From Actinopolyspora alba (GTDB lineage Bacteria; Actinomycetota; Actinomycetes; Mycobacteriales; Pseudonocardiaceae), in contig NZ_FOMZ01000004.1 of NCBI RefSeq assembly GCF_900112765.1, positions 297,446 to 361,445 on the forward strand: a DNA stretch of 64,000 bases, written 5' to 3'. Each line of letters opens with the position of its first letter. The stretch's first letter is position 1. The position numbers and the translations under genes were made by a program. The notes below the pieces were generated by a model. That model saw nothing but the letters and a program-made list of their open reading frames with translations. It was not told the origin of the DNA and did not search any database. Positions 16,306-24,416 of this stretch are shown one piece after another.

Positions 16306-17268
16306 GTGAACACCTTCGGTCGTACTCTGCTCGCCACCGGTGCTCTCGGGGCCTCGGCGCTCGGTTACGCGGCGGGAATCGAGCGCACGCACTGGACACT
16401 GCGCAAGGCCACACTGCCGGTACTCGGGGAGTCGAGTCCGCGGCTTCGGGTGCTGCACATCTCGGACCTGCACATGACCCCGAACCAGACCTCCAAACAG
16501 CGCTGGGTCGCCGCGCTCGACGAGCTCGAACCCGACCTGGTCGTCAACACCGGCGACAATCTGGCGCATCCGCAGGCCGTCCCGGCGGTGTTGCGTGCGC
16601 TGGGGCCGTTGTTGGACCGCCCGGGAATGTTCGTGTTCGGCAGCAACGACTACTACGCCCCGAAACCCAAGAACCCGGCGCGGTATCTGCTGCCCTCCGG
16701 CAAGAAGAAGCGCATCAGGGGGAGGCCGCTGCCGTGGCGGGATCTGCGTGCTGCCATGACAGAACGCGGCTGGCTGGATCTGACACATCGGCGGCGACAG
16801 TTGACGGTGGGTGGGGTCACCATTCACACCGCCGGGCTGGACGATCCGCATCTCAAGCGGGACCGCTACTCGGAGATCGAGGGGAAACCGCCCGCCGAGG
16901 TTGGGCTGAGTCTGGGTGTCACCCACTCGCCGGAACCCAGGGTGCTGGACGCCTTCGACGGTGACGGCTATGACCTGGTGCTCGCGGGGCACACCCACGG
17001 CGGGCAGCTCTGCGTCCCGGGCTTCGGCGCGATCGTGACCAACTGCGAGTTGGACCGGGGGCGCGCCAAGGGGCCCTCCGAGTGGGGTGAGCACATGCGG
17101 CTGCACGTCTCGGCCGGGCTCGGAACCTCGCCCTACGCCCCCGTGCGGTTCGCCTGCCCACCGGAGGCGACGCTGTTGACGCTGGTACCGCGTTCGCAGC
17201 GGTCCGAGGAGTACCCCGCTCACTCCATTACGGGGACCCCTGTCGAATCCGGCACGGGCGTGGGATAG
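16306..17268 (+). CDS. Metallophosphoesterase (Rv3683-like)
   Basis: 320 residues. The calcineurin-like metal motifs are complete: HISDLH at 51-56, NTGDN, GSNDYY, and GHTHGG with His229 and His231. The N-terminal hydrophobic segment (LLATGALGASALGYAAG) suggests a membrane anchor or uncleaved signal, and the fold is of the YkuE/UDP-diacylglucosamine-hydrolase-like branch. The substrate is unknown. GTG 16306 is chosen because the -10 TAGGCT sits 7 nt upstream and the anchor follows directly. It is the last gene of the whiB4-ponA2-metallophosphoesterase order seen in mycobacteria. Confidence 0.9.
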   Translation: MNTFGRTLLATGALGASALGYAAGIERTHWTLRKATLPVLGESSPRLRVLHISDLHMTPNQTSKQRWVAALDELEPDLVVNTGDNLAHPQAVPAVLRALGPLLDRPGMFVFGSNDYYAPKPKNPARYLLPSGKKKRIRGRPLPWRDLRAAMTERGWLDLTHRRRQLTVGGVTIHTAGLDDPHLKRDRYSEIEGKPPAEVGLSLGVTHSPEPRVLDAFDGDGYDLVLAGHTHGGQLCVPGFGAIVTNCELDRGRAKGPSEWGEHMRLHVSAGLGTSPYAPVRFACPPEATLLTLVPRSQRSEEYPAHSITGTPVESGTGVG

Positions 17269-17353
17269 ACTTTGTCGTGCCGTCGCGCGGTGATCCACTG
17301 CGTTGTCGGCGCAGCCAGTGGTAACCACCGATTCGATGGTTTCGGTGGGGTAT

Positions 17354-17427
17354 CGGGGTGTAGCGCAGTTTGGGAGCGCGCCTCGTTCGGGTCGAGGAGG
17401 TCGTGGGTTCAAATCCCGCCACCCCGA
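17354..17427 (+). tRNA. tRNA-Pro (anticodon CGG)
   Basis: Cloverleaf visible: acceptor CGGGGTG pairs with CACCCCG, the anticodon arm CCTCG-TTCGGGT-CGAGG gives anticodon CGG, and the T arm reads GTGGGTTCAAATCCCGC. The 3' CCA is not encoded. A TAGACT -10-like element lies at 17266-17271, overlapping the end of the upstream gene, with a poor TGTCGA -35. Confidence 0.95.
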
Positions 17428-17434
17428 CAAAGGG

Positions 17435-17478
17435 ATCCGGCTGTCGACTCTTCCGGAGTCGGCAGCCGGATTTTCGTT
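17435..17478 (+). terminator. Intrinsic terminator after tRNA-Pro
   Basis: A 16-bp stem (17435-17450 with 17456-17471, one G-U pair) is followed by TTTTCGTT. Distance to the tRNA is 7 bp. Confidence 0.85.
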
Positions 17479-17513
17479 CGTTTACCCGGGCGTGTGTCCA
17501 GCCGAGTTCTGGA

Positions 17514-17580
17514 TCTACCCGATGTCGGGGCGCCCGTGGTGCGGCGCCCCGGAGGTTCCGCAGGGGAGCGGTTCCGCCAC
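17514..17580. repeat. Remnant of hairpin repeat A
   Basis: Two blocks match A1 in order: CTACCCGATGTCGG at about 17515 and CCGGAGGTTCCGC at about 17549. The outer arms are missing or diverged, so this appears to be a decayed copy downstream of the GH25 gene. Confidence 0.5.
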
Positions 17581-17594
17581 TCGAGCGCGAACCC

Positions 17595-18611
17595 TCAGTT
17601 GTCACTCCGGGTCGCTTCGACCTGCTGATACGGCACCGACGCGCTCAGCCGCGCCGTAACGGCGTTGACCACGTCCTCGTGTCGCGGATCGTCGGCTCCC
17701 AGTGAAGCCGTGACCGCCTCGGAGATCATCGTCCGGAGCATCCGCTCGGCCGTCTCTACCTCCGCTTCGTTCCCGTTGCCGTCCTGCTGTGTCGTGGCGG
17801 CGTTCTTGGCGTACCGCTGGTGCAGCCGGAAGGTGTGCTTGTCGATGGCCCTGATGAAATCGAGGGTGGTCAGGCTCACCTCGTTGTTCACCTGGGACTT
17901 CCAACCGGGGTACTGGCCGGGGACGCGGCTGCCGGTGAGTTGTTCCAGAATGCTGAAAAGGGCGTTTCGTTCGTCGTCACGCATGTCTTCTCCCCGTGGA
18001 TCGAGCAGTGCTTCCAGCTGTTGGCGGGTCCCCCGGTAGGCGTTGGCGTCGACGGGGCGCTGGCCCGCGACGGTGGCGGAGCTGGTGAACTGCAGCACGG
18101 CCACCCGGTTGTTGCCGTAGTCGCTCCAGAAGTGTTCGGGTACTCGTTGGTAGATCTCACTGGCGTAACCGCCGTTGTTGTCCGGGTAGCGGGATTTCCA
18201 CAGTGGTGGGAATCCGGACAGGTCCGGCCTTCCCAGTCGCTGCCAGTACCACTCGGGCAGGTAGAGCAACGGGGTTCCGAAGCCGCGGGCACGCAGCTCG
18301 CCCAGCAGCTCGCCGGTCAGTCGGGTTCCACCGCCGCCCTCCTCCACGTCCAGGATCACCGGTACTTCGGGGGGCACCACCCGGGCGACGTGGTCGGCCT
18401 GCGCCGTCGCCGAGTAGTCCTCCCGCTGGTAGTGGTAGGCGGCCACCAGCAGCCCGGCCGCACGTGCGGACGCCAGATTGGCCTTGAACCTGGCGTCGAC
18501 GAATCCGGTGCCCTCCGTGGCCTTGATGAACACGAACTCGAAATCCTCGGCCCGAGCCCGGTGCATGTCGAACGAGCCCTGATAGTGCGAAACGTCGATT
18601 CCGTAGATCAT
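17595..18611 (-). CDS. GH25 family lysozyme (N-acetylmuramidase)
   Basis: 338 residues from ATG 18611, with GGAGC about 6 nt upstream. The N-terminal ~190 residues form a GH25 barrel: IDVSHYQG near the start (Asp6), FIKATEG, YHYQ, and the catalytic DVE at 88-90. The C-terminal ~130 residues are a helical domain (FSILEQLTGSRVPG; FIRAIDKHTFRLHQRY) of the kind seen in tail- or phage-lysin-like proteins. No signal peptide is evident, so release would need a holin or lysis, which again recalls phage endolysins. No other phage genes are adjacent. It lies just beyond tRNA-Pro. Confidence 0.88.
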   Translation of the reverse strand: MIYGIDVSHYQGSFDMHRARAEDFEFVFIKATEGTGFVDARFKANLASARAAGLLVAAYHYQREDYSATAQADHVARVVPPEVPVILDVEEGGGGTRLTGELLGELRARGFGTPLLYLPEWYWQRLGRPDLSGFPPLWKSRYPDNNGGYASEIYQRVPEHFWSDYGNNRVAVLQFTSSATVAGQRPVDANAYRGTRQQLEALLDPRGEDMRDDERNALFSILEQLTGSRVPGQYPGWKSQVNNEVSLTTLDFIRAIDKHTFRLHQRYAKNAATTQQDGNGNEAEVETAERMLRTMISEAVTASLGADDPRHEDVVNAVTARLSASVPYQQVEATRSDN

Positions 18612-18885
18612 TACTGCTCCACATGAGCTCGCGGGAGGTTGTGCGTGCTCGGGACCCGTCGTTCCCGGGACTCCTCGTGGGACTCCGGGCACCCGGGTTT
18701 TCCGGTGAGTTCTTCTCGATGAGTTCCGGCAGTGCGAAACGTCTCGATCATCCTGACTCGTCGGCGAAGTGACAATCCTTCGACCGGCTTGTATCCCTCA
18801 CCTGGTCGTGGGATACGTCCGGCGGTGGGGCCTCCCCACTCGTGGGACCCGGCATCCCCGTTGCCGGTGAGGTTGCCCGATCGGG

Positions 18886-18891
18886 CAGTAT
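18886..18891 (+). promoter_or_regulatory. -10-like element for a leaderless S9 peptidase mRNA
   Basis: CAGTAT ends 7 nt before GTG 18899; no ribosome site intervenes. Confidence 0.4.
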
Positions 18892-18898
18892 CGGTGTC

Positions 18899-20743
18899 GT
18901 GAGCACGTATCCCAGCGCCGAGATCCCAGCGACCCTGTTCGACGACGCGGACAAGGAGGAACGCTGGCGTGCGCGTTTCAGCGCCCCCCGTGTCTCGATG
19001 CCGGACTGGGCACGTGACGCTCCGGAACGGAGCCTGTACGTGTCGAACGTGAGCGGGACCTGGGAACTCTACGCCTGGGACCGCGCCGACGACTCCCACC
19101 GGCAGGTCACCGACCGGCCGAACGGCACGTTCCACGGCACGCTCGCCGCCGACGGCGAGCGCATCTGGTGGTTCGACGACACCGACGGCGACGAGTTCGG
19201 CGTCTGGCGCAGCGAGCCGTTCGACAAGCACGACGCGGCAGCCGTCGAGGCGCTGCCCGGAACTCACGCGGGGTATCCGGCCGGGTTGGAGCTGGGGTCG
19301 AGCGTGCTCGCGGTCGGGATGTCCACCGACGACGGGGTAACCGTCTGGATCTCCCGCGACGGTGCGGCTCCCACGGTGATCTACCAGCACGAGCAGGACG
19401 GCGGCCTGACGGGGATGTCCTGGGACGAGAGCCTGCTGGTGCTGTCCCATTCCGAGCACGGCGACAGCAGGCACCCCGCGCTGCGCGTGCTGCGCAGTGC
19501 CGACGGGACGAAGTTCGCCGAGAAGTGGGACGGCTCCGGTCTGGGGCTGGGCGCGCTGGACTTCGCACCGGTCTCCGGCGACACCAGGCTGCTCGTCTCG
19601 CACGAGCGGTACGGTCGTGAGGAACTGCTCATCTGGGACGTCGCCACTGACACCGAGACCGAACTCGACCTCGGCCTGCCCGGTGAGGTCGCGGCCGACT
19701 GGTACCCGGACGGCTCGGCACTGCTGATCGCGCACACGCATCAGGCGCGCACGACGCTGTACCGCTACGAGATCGCGAGCGGCACGCTCGTTCAGCTGCC
19801 CACCTCGAAGGGCACCGTGGGGGCGGCCTCCGTGCGGCCGGACAGCGCCGTGGAGTACACCTGGTCCTCGGCCGCCGTACCCGGTCGGGTGCGGGTGCTC
19901 TCGTCGAGCGGCGAGGACAGCGTGCTGCTGACCCCCGGTGGGATTCGGCCCCCCGAGTCGCAGCCGGTCGAGGACGTGTTCGTGCCGGTTCCCCACGGTC
20001 CCAACGACACGGTGCACGCGCTGCTCGCCCGTCCGGAAGGCGCGGACAGCGGGCCGCTCCCCACGGTGTTCAGCCTGCACGGTGGGCCGCACGCGGCCGA
20101 CGAGGACCGGTTCTCCTCCTACCGCGCCGCCTGGCTGGAAGCAGGGTTCGCGGTGGTGGAGGTGAACTACCGGGGCTCCACCGGTTACGGCTCGGCCTGG
20201 CGCGACGCGATCGAGGGGCGCCCCGGCCTCACCGAGCTGGAGGACGTGGCCCTGGTGCAGGACTGGGCGATCGACAACGGGCTGACCACCCCGGAGCTCA
20301 GCGTGGTCGCCGGTGCCTCCTGGGGCGGTTATCTCACGCTGCTCGCGCTGGGAACCCAGCCGGACCGCTGGGCCAGTGGAGTGGCCGGTGTGCCCGTGGC
20401 CGACTACGTCTCGGCCTTCGCCGACGAGATGGAGCCGCTGCGTGCCTACGACAGAGCGCTGTTCGGAGGTTCGCCCGAGGAGATCCCGGAGGTCTACCGG
20501 GAGTGCTCCCCCATCACCCACGTCGATCGGGTGCGGGCTCCGGTACTGGTCCTCGCGGGTGACAACGATCCACGGTGCCCGATCCAGCAGGTGCTGAACT
20601 ACCTCGACCGGCTGGGGGAGCGGGAGGTGCCGTTCGAGTTCTACCGCTACGACGCCGGGCACGGTTCACTGGTCATCGCCGAGACCCTCAAGCAGGTGGC
20701 CACCGAGATCCACTTCGCCAGGCGGACAGTGGGGAGCCACTGA
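18899..20743 (+). CDS. S9-family prolyl oligopeptidase-type peptidase
   Basis: 614 residues. The N-terminal ~370 residues carry repeated beta-strand units of a propeller (SWDESLLVLSHSEHGD and similar). The C-terminal alpha/beta hydrolase domain has the nucleophile Ser474 in GASWGGY, Asp557 in AGDNDPRCP and His588 in DAGHGS, with the oxyanion segment FSLHGGPHAAD. This is the acylaminoacyl-peptidase/DPP-like branch and should release short peptides or acyl amino acids in the cytoplasm, since there is no signal peptide. GTG 18899 is preferred (leaderless). A 48-bp repeat starts 9 bp after the stop. Confidence 0.92.
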   Translation: MSTYPSAEIPATLFDDADKEERWRARFSAPRVSMPDWARDAPERSLYVSNVSGTWELYAWDRADDSHRQVTDRPNGTFHGTLAADGERIWWFDDTDGDEFGVWRSEPFDKHDAAAVEALPGTHAGYPAGLELGSSVLAVGMSTDDGVTVWISRDGAAPTVIYQHEQDGGLTGMSWDESLLVLSHSEHGDSRHPALRVLRSADGTKFAEKWDGSGLGLGALDFAPVSGDTRLLVSHERYGREELLIWDVATDTETELDLGLPGEVAADWYPDGSALLIAHTHQARTTLYRYEIASGTLVQLPTSKGTVGAASVRPDSAVEYTWSSAAVPGRVRVLSSSGEDSVLLTPGGIRPPESQPVEDVFVPVPHGPNDTVHALLARPEGADSGPLPTVFSLHGGPHAADEDRFSSYRAAWLEAGFAVVEVNYRGSTGYGSAWRDAIEGRPGLTELEDVALVQDWAIDNGLTTPELSVVAGASWGGYLTLLALGTQPDRWASGVAGVPVADYVSAFADEMEPLRAYDRALFGGSPEEIPEVYRECSPITHVDRVRAPVLVLAGDNDPRCPIQQVLNYLDRLGEREVPFEFYRYDAGHGSLVIAETLKQVATEIHFARRTVGSH

Positions 20744-20751
20744 GTGGCTGC

Positions 20752-20799
20752 CGGTGCGAGCCGGTCACACGGTGGTGCGTCCGGTGCTGAGCGGCTCGT
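20752..20799 (+). repeat. 48-bp direct repeat, left copy
   Basis: Identical at 47 of 48 positions to 21639-21686. The two copies bracket the HEPN/Abi-type gene. The right copy forms the region just upstream of the LysR start, so the left copy looks like the product of a duplication at insertion. Confidence 0.9.
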
Positions 20800-20824
20800 G
20801 CTTGCCGGACCCCGCTCCGGGAAG

Positions 20825-20854
20825 AAAAAGGTGCCGCCCCGCAGGGGCGGCACC
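20825..20854 (-). terminator. Strong intrinsic terminator in minus orientation
   Basis: A perfect 11-bp stem (GGTGCCGCCCC, 20830-20840; GGGGCGGCACC, 20844-20854) with a 3-nt loop. Five A residues precede it (20825-20829), so the T tract lies on the minus strand. No minus-strand gene lies upstream of it. It lies inside the repeat-flanked cassette. Confidence 0.7.
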
Positions 20855-20931
20855 TCGTCAAGCCACAATCCCAGCGGTATGGCCTGTCACGGAAAGTGAC
20901 TACCAGGGACCGTCCCGGAATCTTCGGCTAC

Positions 20932-20937
20932 TACGAT
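20932..20937 (+). promoter_or_regulatory. -10 element for the HEPN/Abi gene
   Basis: TACGAT ends 7 nt before GTG 20945, consistent with a leaderless transcript from a promoter inside the cassette. Confidence 0.5.
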
Positions 20938-20944
20938 ACGCGCC

Positions 20945-21631
20945 GTGCGTTCCGTCGACAATCAGGACTCCGGCGAAACCGGGAACGACACCCTGTTCTC
21001 GCTGTTCGGAGTGCCCCGGATGCGGGGTTATCTGGATGCCTGCGGTGGTGACCCGGTCGTCGCGTTGGAGCTGTACCGCTGGAACACTCGGATCAGCGGC
21101 GCATTCTGGGAGACCCTGAGTCATCTGGAGATAGTGCTGCGCAACGTCTTGGCGAAACGTCTCGCGGTTCGTCACGCGGCTGCCGGGCGAGCCGGTTCCT
21201 GGTTGGACGATCCGAGCCGGGAACTCGACCATCGAGCTCGCCGAGAGATCACGGAGGCCCGTCAACGCGTCAACCGCAAGGGAAAGACCGCCAGTGATGG
21301 CCAGATTCTGAGCGAGCTTTCCTTCGGATTCTGGCGTTTTCTGCTCGCGAGGCGTTATGCGACCACCCTGTGGCCCGATCTCGCTCGCGGTTTTCCAGTG
21401 GCACCCACTCGGGCCCGAACGGTCGTCGAACAGCCGGTAACCCGGCTGCACGAGTTCCGGAACAGGTTGGCTCATCACGAACGTATTTGGAACCAACCGC
21501 TGAAAGAGCGCCACGATGACATCATGGCTCTGCTCGGTTTCGTTCGAGGTGATCTTCCCGACTGGGTAGCCGAGGAGTGCCGTGTGTCAGCGGTGCTGGT
21601 CACCTGCCCGATCGAACGTCCTTACCCGTAG
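20945..21631 (+). CDS. Abi_2-like (AbiD/AbiF family) HEPN protein
   Basis: 228 residues, largely helical. Family features are visible: YRWNTRISGAFWETLSHLEIVLRNVL near the N-terminus, a DGQILSELSFGFWRFLLARRY segment in the middle, and the HEPN RNase motif RNRLAHH (Arg172, Asn173, His177) towards the C-terminus. Abi_2 proteins are linked to abortive infection and are predicted metal-independent ribonucleases; some abort phage growth, others are orphan toxins. No antitoxin-like partner is adjacent. The gene, its promoter and a terminator lie between two 48-bp direct repeats, suggesting acquisition as a small mobile cassette. Defence function is inferred from the family. Confidence 0.82.
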   Translation: MRSVDNQDSGETGNDTLFSLFGVPRMRGYLDACGGDPVVALELYRWNTRISGAFWETLSHLEIVLRNVLAKRLAVRHAAAGRAGSWLDDPSRELDHRARREITEARQRVNRKGKTASDGQILSELSFGFWRFLLARRYATTLWPDLARGFPVAPTRARTVVEQPVTRLHEFRNRLAHHERIWNQPLKERHDDIMALLGFVRGDLPDWVAEECRVSAVLVTCPIERPYP

Positions 21632-21638
21632 ACGTGCG

Positions 21639-21686
21639 CGGTGCGAGCCGGTCACACGGTGGTGCGCCCGGTGCTGAGCGGCTCGT
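21639..21686 (+). repeat. 48-bp direct repeat, right copy
   Basis: Right copy of the repeat described at 20752-20799, differing by one base. It ends at the -10 hexamer of the LysR gene, so it represents the native upstream region of that gene. Confidence 0.9.
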
Positions 21687-21691
21687 ATGCT
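21686..21691 (+). promoter_or_regulatory. -10 element for the LysR gene
   Basis: TATGCT ends 6 nt before ATG 21698 and lies at the edge of the 48-bp repeat, so the repeat would supply the -35 region. Confidence 0.5.
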
Positions 21692-21697
21692 GCGGTA

Positions 21698-22621
21698 ATG
21701 GTCGATCCCCGCTACATCGGCGTGTTTCACGAGGTGGTGCGTACCGGTTCCTACACGGCGGCGGCGCGCAGCCTCGGCTACAGCCAACCGGCCGTGAGCC
21801 AGCAGATGCGTGCCCTGGAGCGAGCGCTGCGGACTCCGCTGTTCCTGCGCGCGGGTGGGGGACTGGAACTCACCGAAGCGGGCCGGATCCTGGCCGGGCA
21901 CGCCGATTCGGTGGTCGAGGACCTCACGGCGGCGGCCAACAAGATCACCGCGGTTCGCGAGCTGCGTCGTGGCAGCATCCGGCTGTGCGCCTTCCCCAGC
22001 GCCAGCGCCACACTGGTGCCCAGTGCGGTCGCGCGGATCACGGAAAGCCACCCGGAGCTGCGCATCCAGCTCAGCGAGGCCGAGCCCCCCGACTCGCTGG
22101 AAGCGCTGCGTCGGGGTGAGTGCGACGTCGCGCTGGCCTTCAGCTATCCCGAAACCGAGGAGTCCCCCGGAGACGACATCACGGGAGACGACATCACCGG
22201 GACCGACGTGCTGGACGACCCGATGGTGGCCGTGCTGCAGGTGGCTCACCCGCTGGCCGGTCGCGACTCGGTCGAGCTGGGGGAACTGGCCGGACAACGC
22301 TGGATCGCGGGTTGTCCGAGATGCCGGGACCACTTCCTGCGCTCCTGCGGGAGCGCGGGGTTCGAGCCGGACATCGCCTTCACGACGGACGACAACCTGG
22401 CGGTGCAGGGGCTGGTGGCCGCGGGTGTGGGGATCGCGTTGATGCCCTCGCTGGTGCTCTCCTTCCTGCGGCACCCAGATGTGGTCGGCGTACCTGTGGA
22501 AGGGCTGCGCCCCCGCCGGGTGACGGCCTACGCCTTGTGGGAGCAGCATCGGATACCGGCCACCGCGCTGTTGCTGGAGACGTTCGGCAGGATCGGTGCT
22601 GAGACGGCCGCCGACGGCTGA
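21698..22621 (+). CDS. LysR-family transcriptional regulator
   Basis: 307 residues. N-terminal winged HTH (FHEVVRTGSYTAAARSLGYS with QPAVSQQMRALE, residues ~8-40), then a LysR substrate-binding domain in two lobes. An unusual feature is a tandem GDDITGDDITG in the effector domain (about residues 163-173), from a 15-bp duplication. The start is ATG 21698, placed by the HTH and the -10 at 21686. The neighbouring cysteine dioxygenase, 175 bp downstream on the same strand, is the likely target or partner, making cysteine/sulfite status a candidate signal; this is an inference from position. Confidence 0.9.
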   Translation: MVDPRYIGVFHEVVRTGSYTAAARSLGYSQPAVSQQMRALERALRTPLFLRAGGGLELTEAGRILAGHADSVVEDLTAAANKITAVRELRRGSIRLCAFPSASATLVPSAVARITESHPELRIQLSEAEPPDSLEALRRGECDVALAFSYPETEESPGDDITGDDITGTDVLDDPMVAVLQVAHPLAGRDSVELGELAGQRWIAGCPRCRDHFLRSCGSAGFEPDIAFTTDDNLAVQGLVAAGVGIALMPSLVLSFLRHPDVVGVPVEGLRPRRVTAYALWEQHRIPATALLLETFGRIGAETAADG

Positions 22622-22796
22622 GCGGTGCGCTCGTGTTCGCGCCCGCGCTCGCCGGTTCCGCGGGCCTCACGGCAGTGGTTCCGATCATAGTTCCGTCCCG
22701 CCGCGGTGCCCGTTCCGTGCGGCTATAAGCCCGGTTAGTACCCGCCAAAGAATTCGGTGGTCGACCGGGGACCGTTCCGCTGTGCATGGTTTCGAC

Positions 22797-23348
22797 ATGA
22801 CCACCATGCGGAGCGAGCGGTCGAGCCCTCGGCTGACCGAGCTGACTGACGTGATCCGTGACCGCGTGCGCGCCGGAGTCGACCAGGCCCACACCGCCGA
22901 CCTGGTCAAGGAAGCACTGCGGCCGTTCCTAGACGTTCCCGGGCTGCTCACCGAAGAGCAACGACGCGGCGACCCGGAGCGCTATCTGCAGCACGTGCTG
23001 CACGTGGAACCGGACGCGAGCTTCTCCGTGGTGGCGCTCGTCTGGCTGCCCGGGCAGCAGACCCCGGTGCACGATCACGTCGCTTGGTGCGTCACCGGCG
23101 TTTACCAGGGCGCCGAGAGCGAACAGCACTACCGGTTGTGCGAATCCGATCGCGGGCCGTACCTGGTTCCCGGGGAGCTGGTCACCAATCACGCGGGGGA
23201 GACCTGCGGATTCGCTCCTCCCGGGGATATTCACCGCGTCCGCAACTGTGGTACCGGAACGGCGATCTCGCTGCACGTCTACGGCGCCGACATCGGAGAG
23301 CTCGGCACCAGCGTGCGGCGGGTCTACGATCTCCCGGTGCACGAGTGA
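22797..23348 (+). CDS. Cysteine dioxygenase-like cupin protein
   Basis: 183 residues. The cupin metal ligands are His92 and His94 (PVHDHVAW) and His146 (GDIHRVRN), matching type I cysteine dioxygenase, a non-heme Fe(II) enzyme that oxidises cysteine to cysteine sulfinate. Bacterial homologues also act on 3-mercaptopropionate. The ATG at 22797 is chosen; an in-frame ATG 12 bases upstream is possible, and a second in-frame ATG follows at residue 4. Preceded by the LysR gene in the same direction. Confidence 0.88.
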   Translation: MTTMRSERSSPRLTELTDVIRDRVRAGVDQAHTADLVKEALRPFLDVPGLLTEEQRRGDPERYLQHVLHVEPDASFSVVALVWLPGQQTPVHDHVAWCVTGVYQGAESEQHYRLCESDRGPYLVPGELVTNHAGETCGFAPPGDIHRVRNCGTGTAISLHVYGADIGELGTSVRRVYDLPVHE

Positions 23349-23453
23349 TCGAAGTTCTCCGCTCGGGTCGTCGGGATGCTCGCTCGGCGGAACCTCCCGC
23401 CGTGGTGTGAGCGGCGAGAGCGGCCGGGTCCGCGTGCGGTCCCGATGGTCCGC

Positions 23454-24416
23454 TCAGGCGCGCAACGTGCGCAGCGCCTCCCGGACGTGCCCTTCGGCCT
23501 CGCGCAGCGCGTCCGAGGCGCTTTCGACGTCCACCTCACCCAGCAGATGCACCAGGGCGGTCTTGAGCTCCCCTCCCGCCCGGTGCAGCGCCAGTTCGCA
23601 GGTTTCCGGTGAGGCTCCCGTGGCCTCGCGCAGGATCCGCACGGTGCGGGTTCGCAACTTGGCGTTGGTGGCCACCATGCTGACCATCAGGTTGGAGTAG
23701 GTGCGCCCCAGTCGGATCATCACCGCGGTGGAGAACGAGGTCAGCACCAGCTTCTGGGCCGTTCCCGCCTTCATCCTGGTGGAACCGGTGATCGGTTCCG
23801 CTCCGGTGTCCACGGTGATCGCCGTGTCCACCGCTCCGGTGGCGCGGCCGTGCGGGTTGGACGAGACCAGTCCGGTCCCGGCGCCGAGAGTCCGCGCCGC
23901 TTCCAGCGCGCCCAGCACGTAGGGCGTGTTCCCCGAGGCGGCCAGGCCGAGCACGAAATCGTCCGCGGTGGCGTTCCGCTCGATCGCGCTCGCCCCGGCG
24001 GCGGTGTCGTCCTCGGCGTTCTCCACCGACTCGCGCAGCGCGGGTTCGCCCCCGGCGAGGTGGGCCACGAACCAGTCCTCCGGCAGGTTGAACGTCGGGA
24101 CGAGTTCGGCGGCGTCCAGCACGGCCAGCCTCCCGGAGGTCCCGGCACCGACGTAGTGCACCCTGCCGTTCGATTCCAGCGCCTTCACCGCGAGATCCAC
24201 GGCGTGCGCCAATTCGGGCAGTGCCCTCCCGACGGCTTCCGGCACCGAGCGGTCCTCGGTGTTGAGCCGTTGCAGCAGGTCGAGCGTGTTGAGCAGGTCG
24301 ATGTCCGTGGTGCGCGGATTGCTCCGTTCGGTCGGCGACTCCGCCGACGTGGGGAGGTTCCCGTGCTCGGCGGACCACTCCGTTCGGGAGTTCCGGGGCG
24401 CACCGCTTCGACTCAC
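23454..24416 (-). CDS. murQ: N-acetylmuramic acid 6-phosphate etherase
   Basis: 320 residues. SIS-domain enzyme with the family signature GSTRMKAGTAQK and the sugar-phosphate motif GAGTSGRLAVLDAAEL; cleaves the lactyl ether of MurNAc-6-phosphate to give GlcNAc-6-phosphate and D-lactate in the cytoplasm. The first ~35 residues (Ser/Arg-rich) exceed the usual family start, so a later start is possible. GTG 24416 overlaps the stop of murR (GTGA, 4 nt), so translation is coupled. Part of a recycling cluster with NagZ, NamZ and an AmiE-like hydrolase. No MurP-type PTS transporter or MurNAc kinase is in the window. Confidence 0.93.
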   Translation of the reverse strand: MSRSGAPRNSRTEWSAEHGNLPTSAESPTERSNPRTTDIDLLNTLDLLQRLNTEDRSVPEAVGRALPELAHAVDLAVKALESNGRVHYVGAGTSGRLAVLDAAELVPTFNLPEDWFVAHLAGGEPALRESVENAEDDTAAGASAIERNATADDFVLGLAASGNTPYVLGALEAARTLGAGTGLVSSNPHGRATGAVDTAITVDTGAEPITGSTRMKAGTAQKLVLTSFSTAVMIRLGRTYSNLMVSMVATNAKLRTRTVRILREATGASPETCELALHRAGGELKTALVHLLGEVDVESASDALREAEGHVREALRTLRA

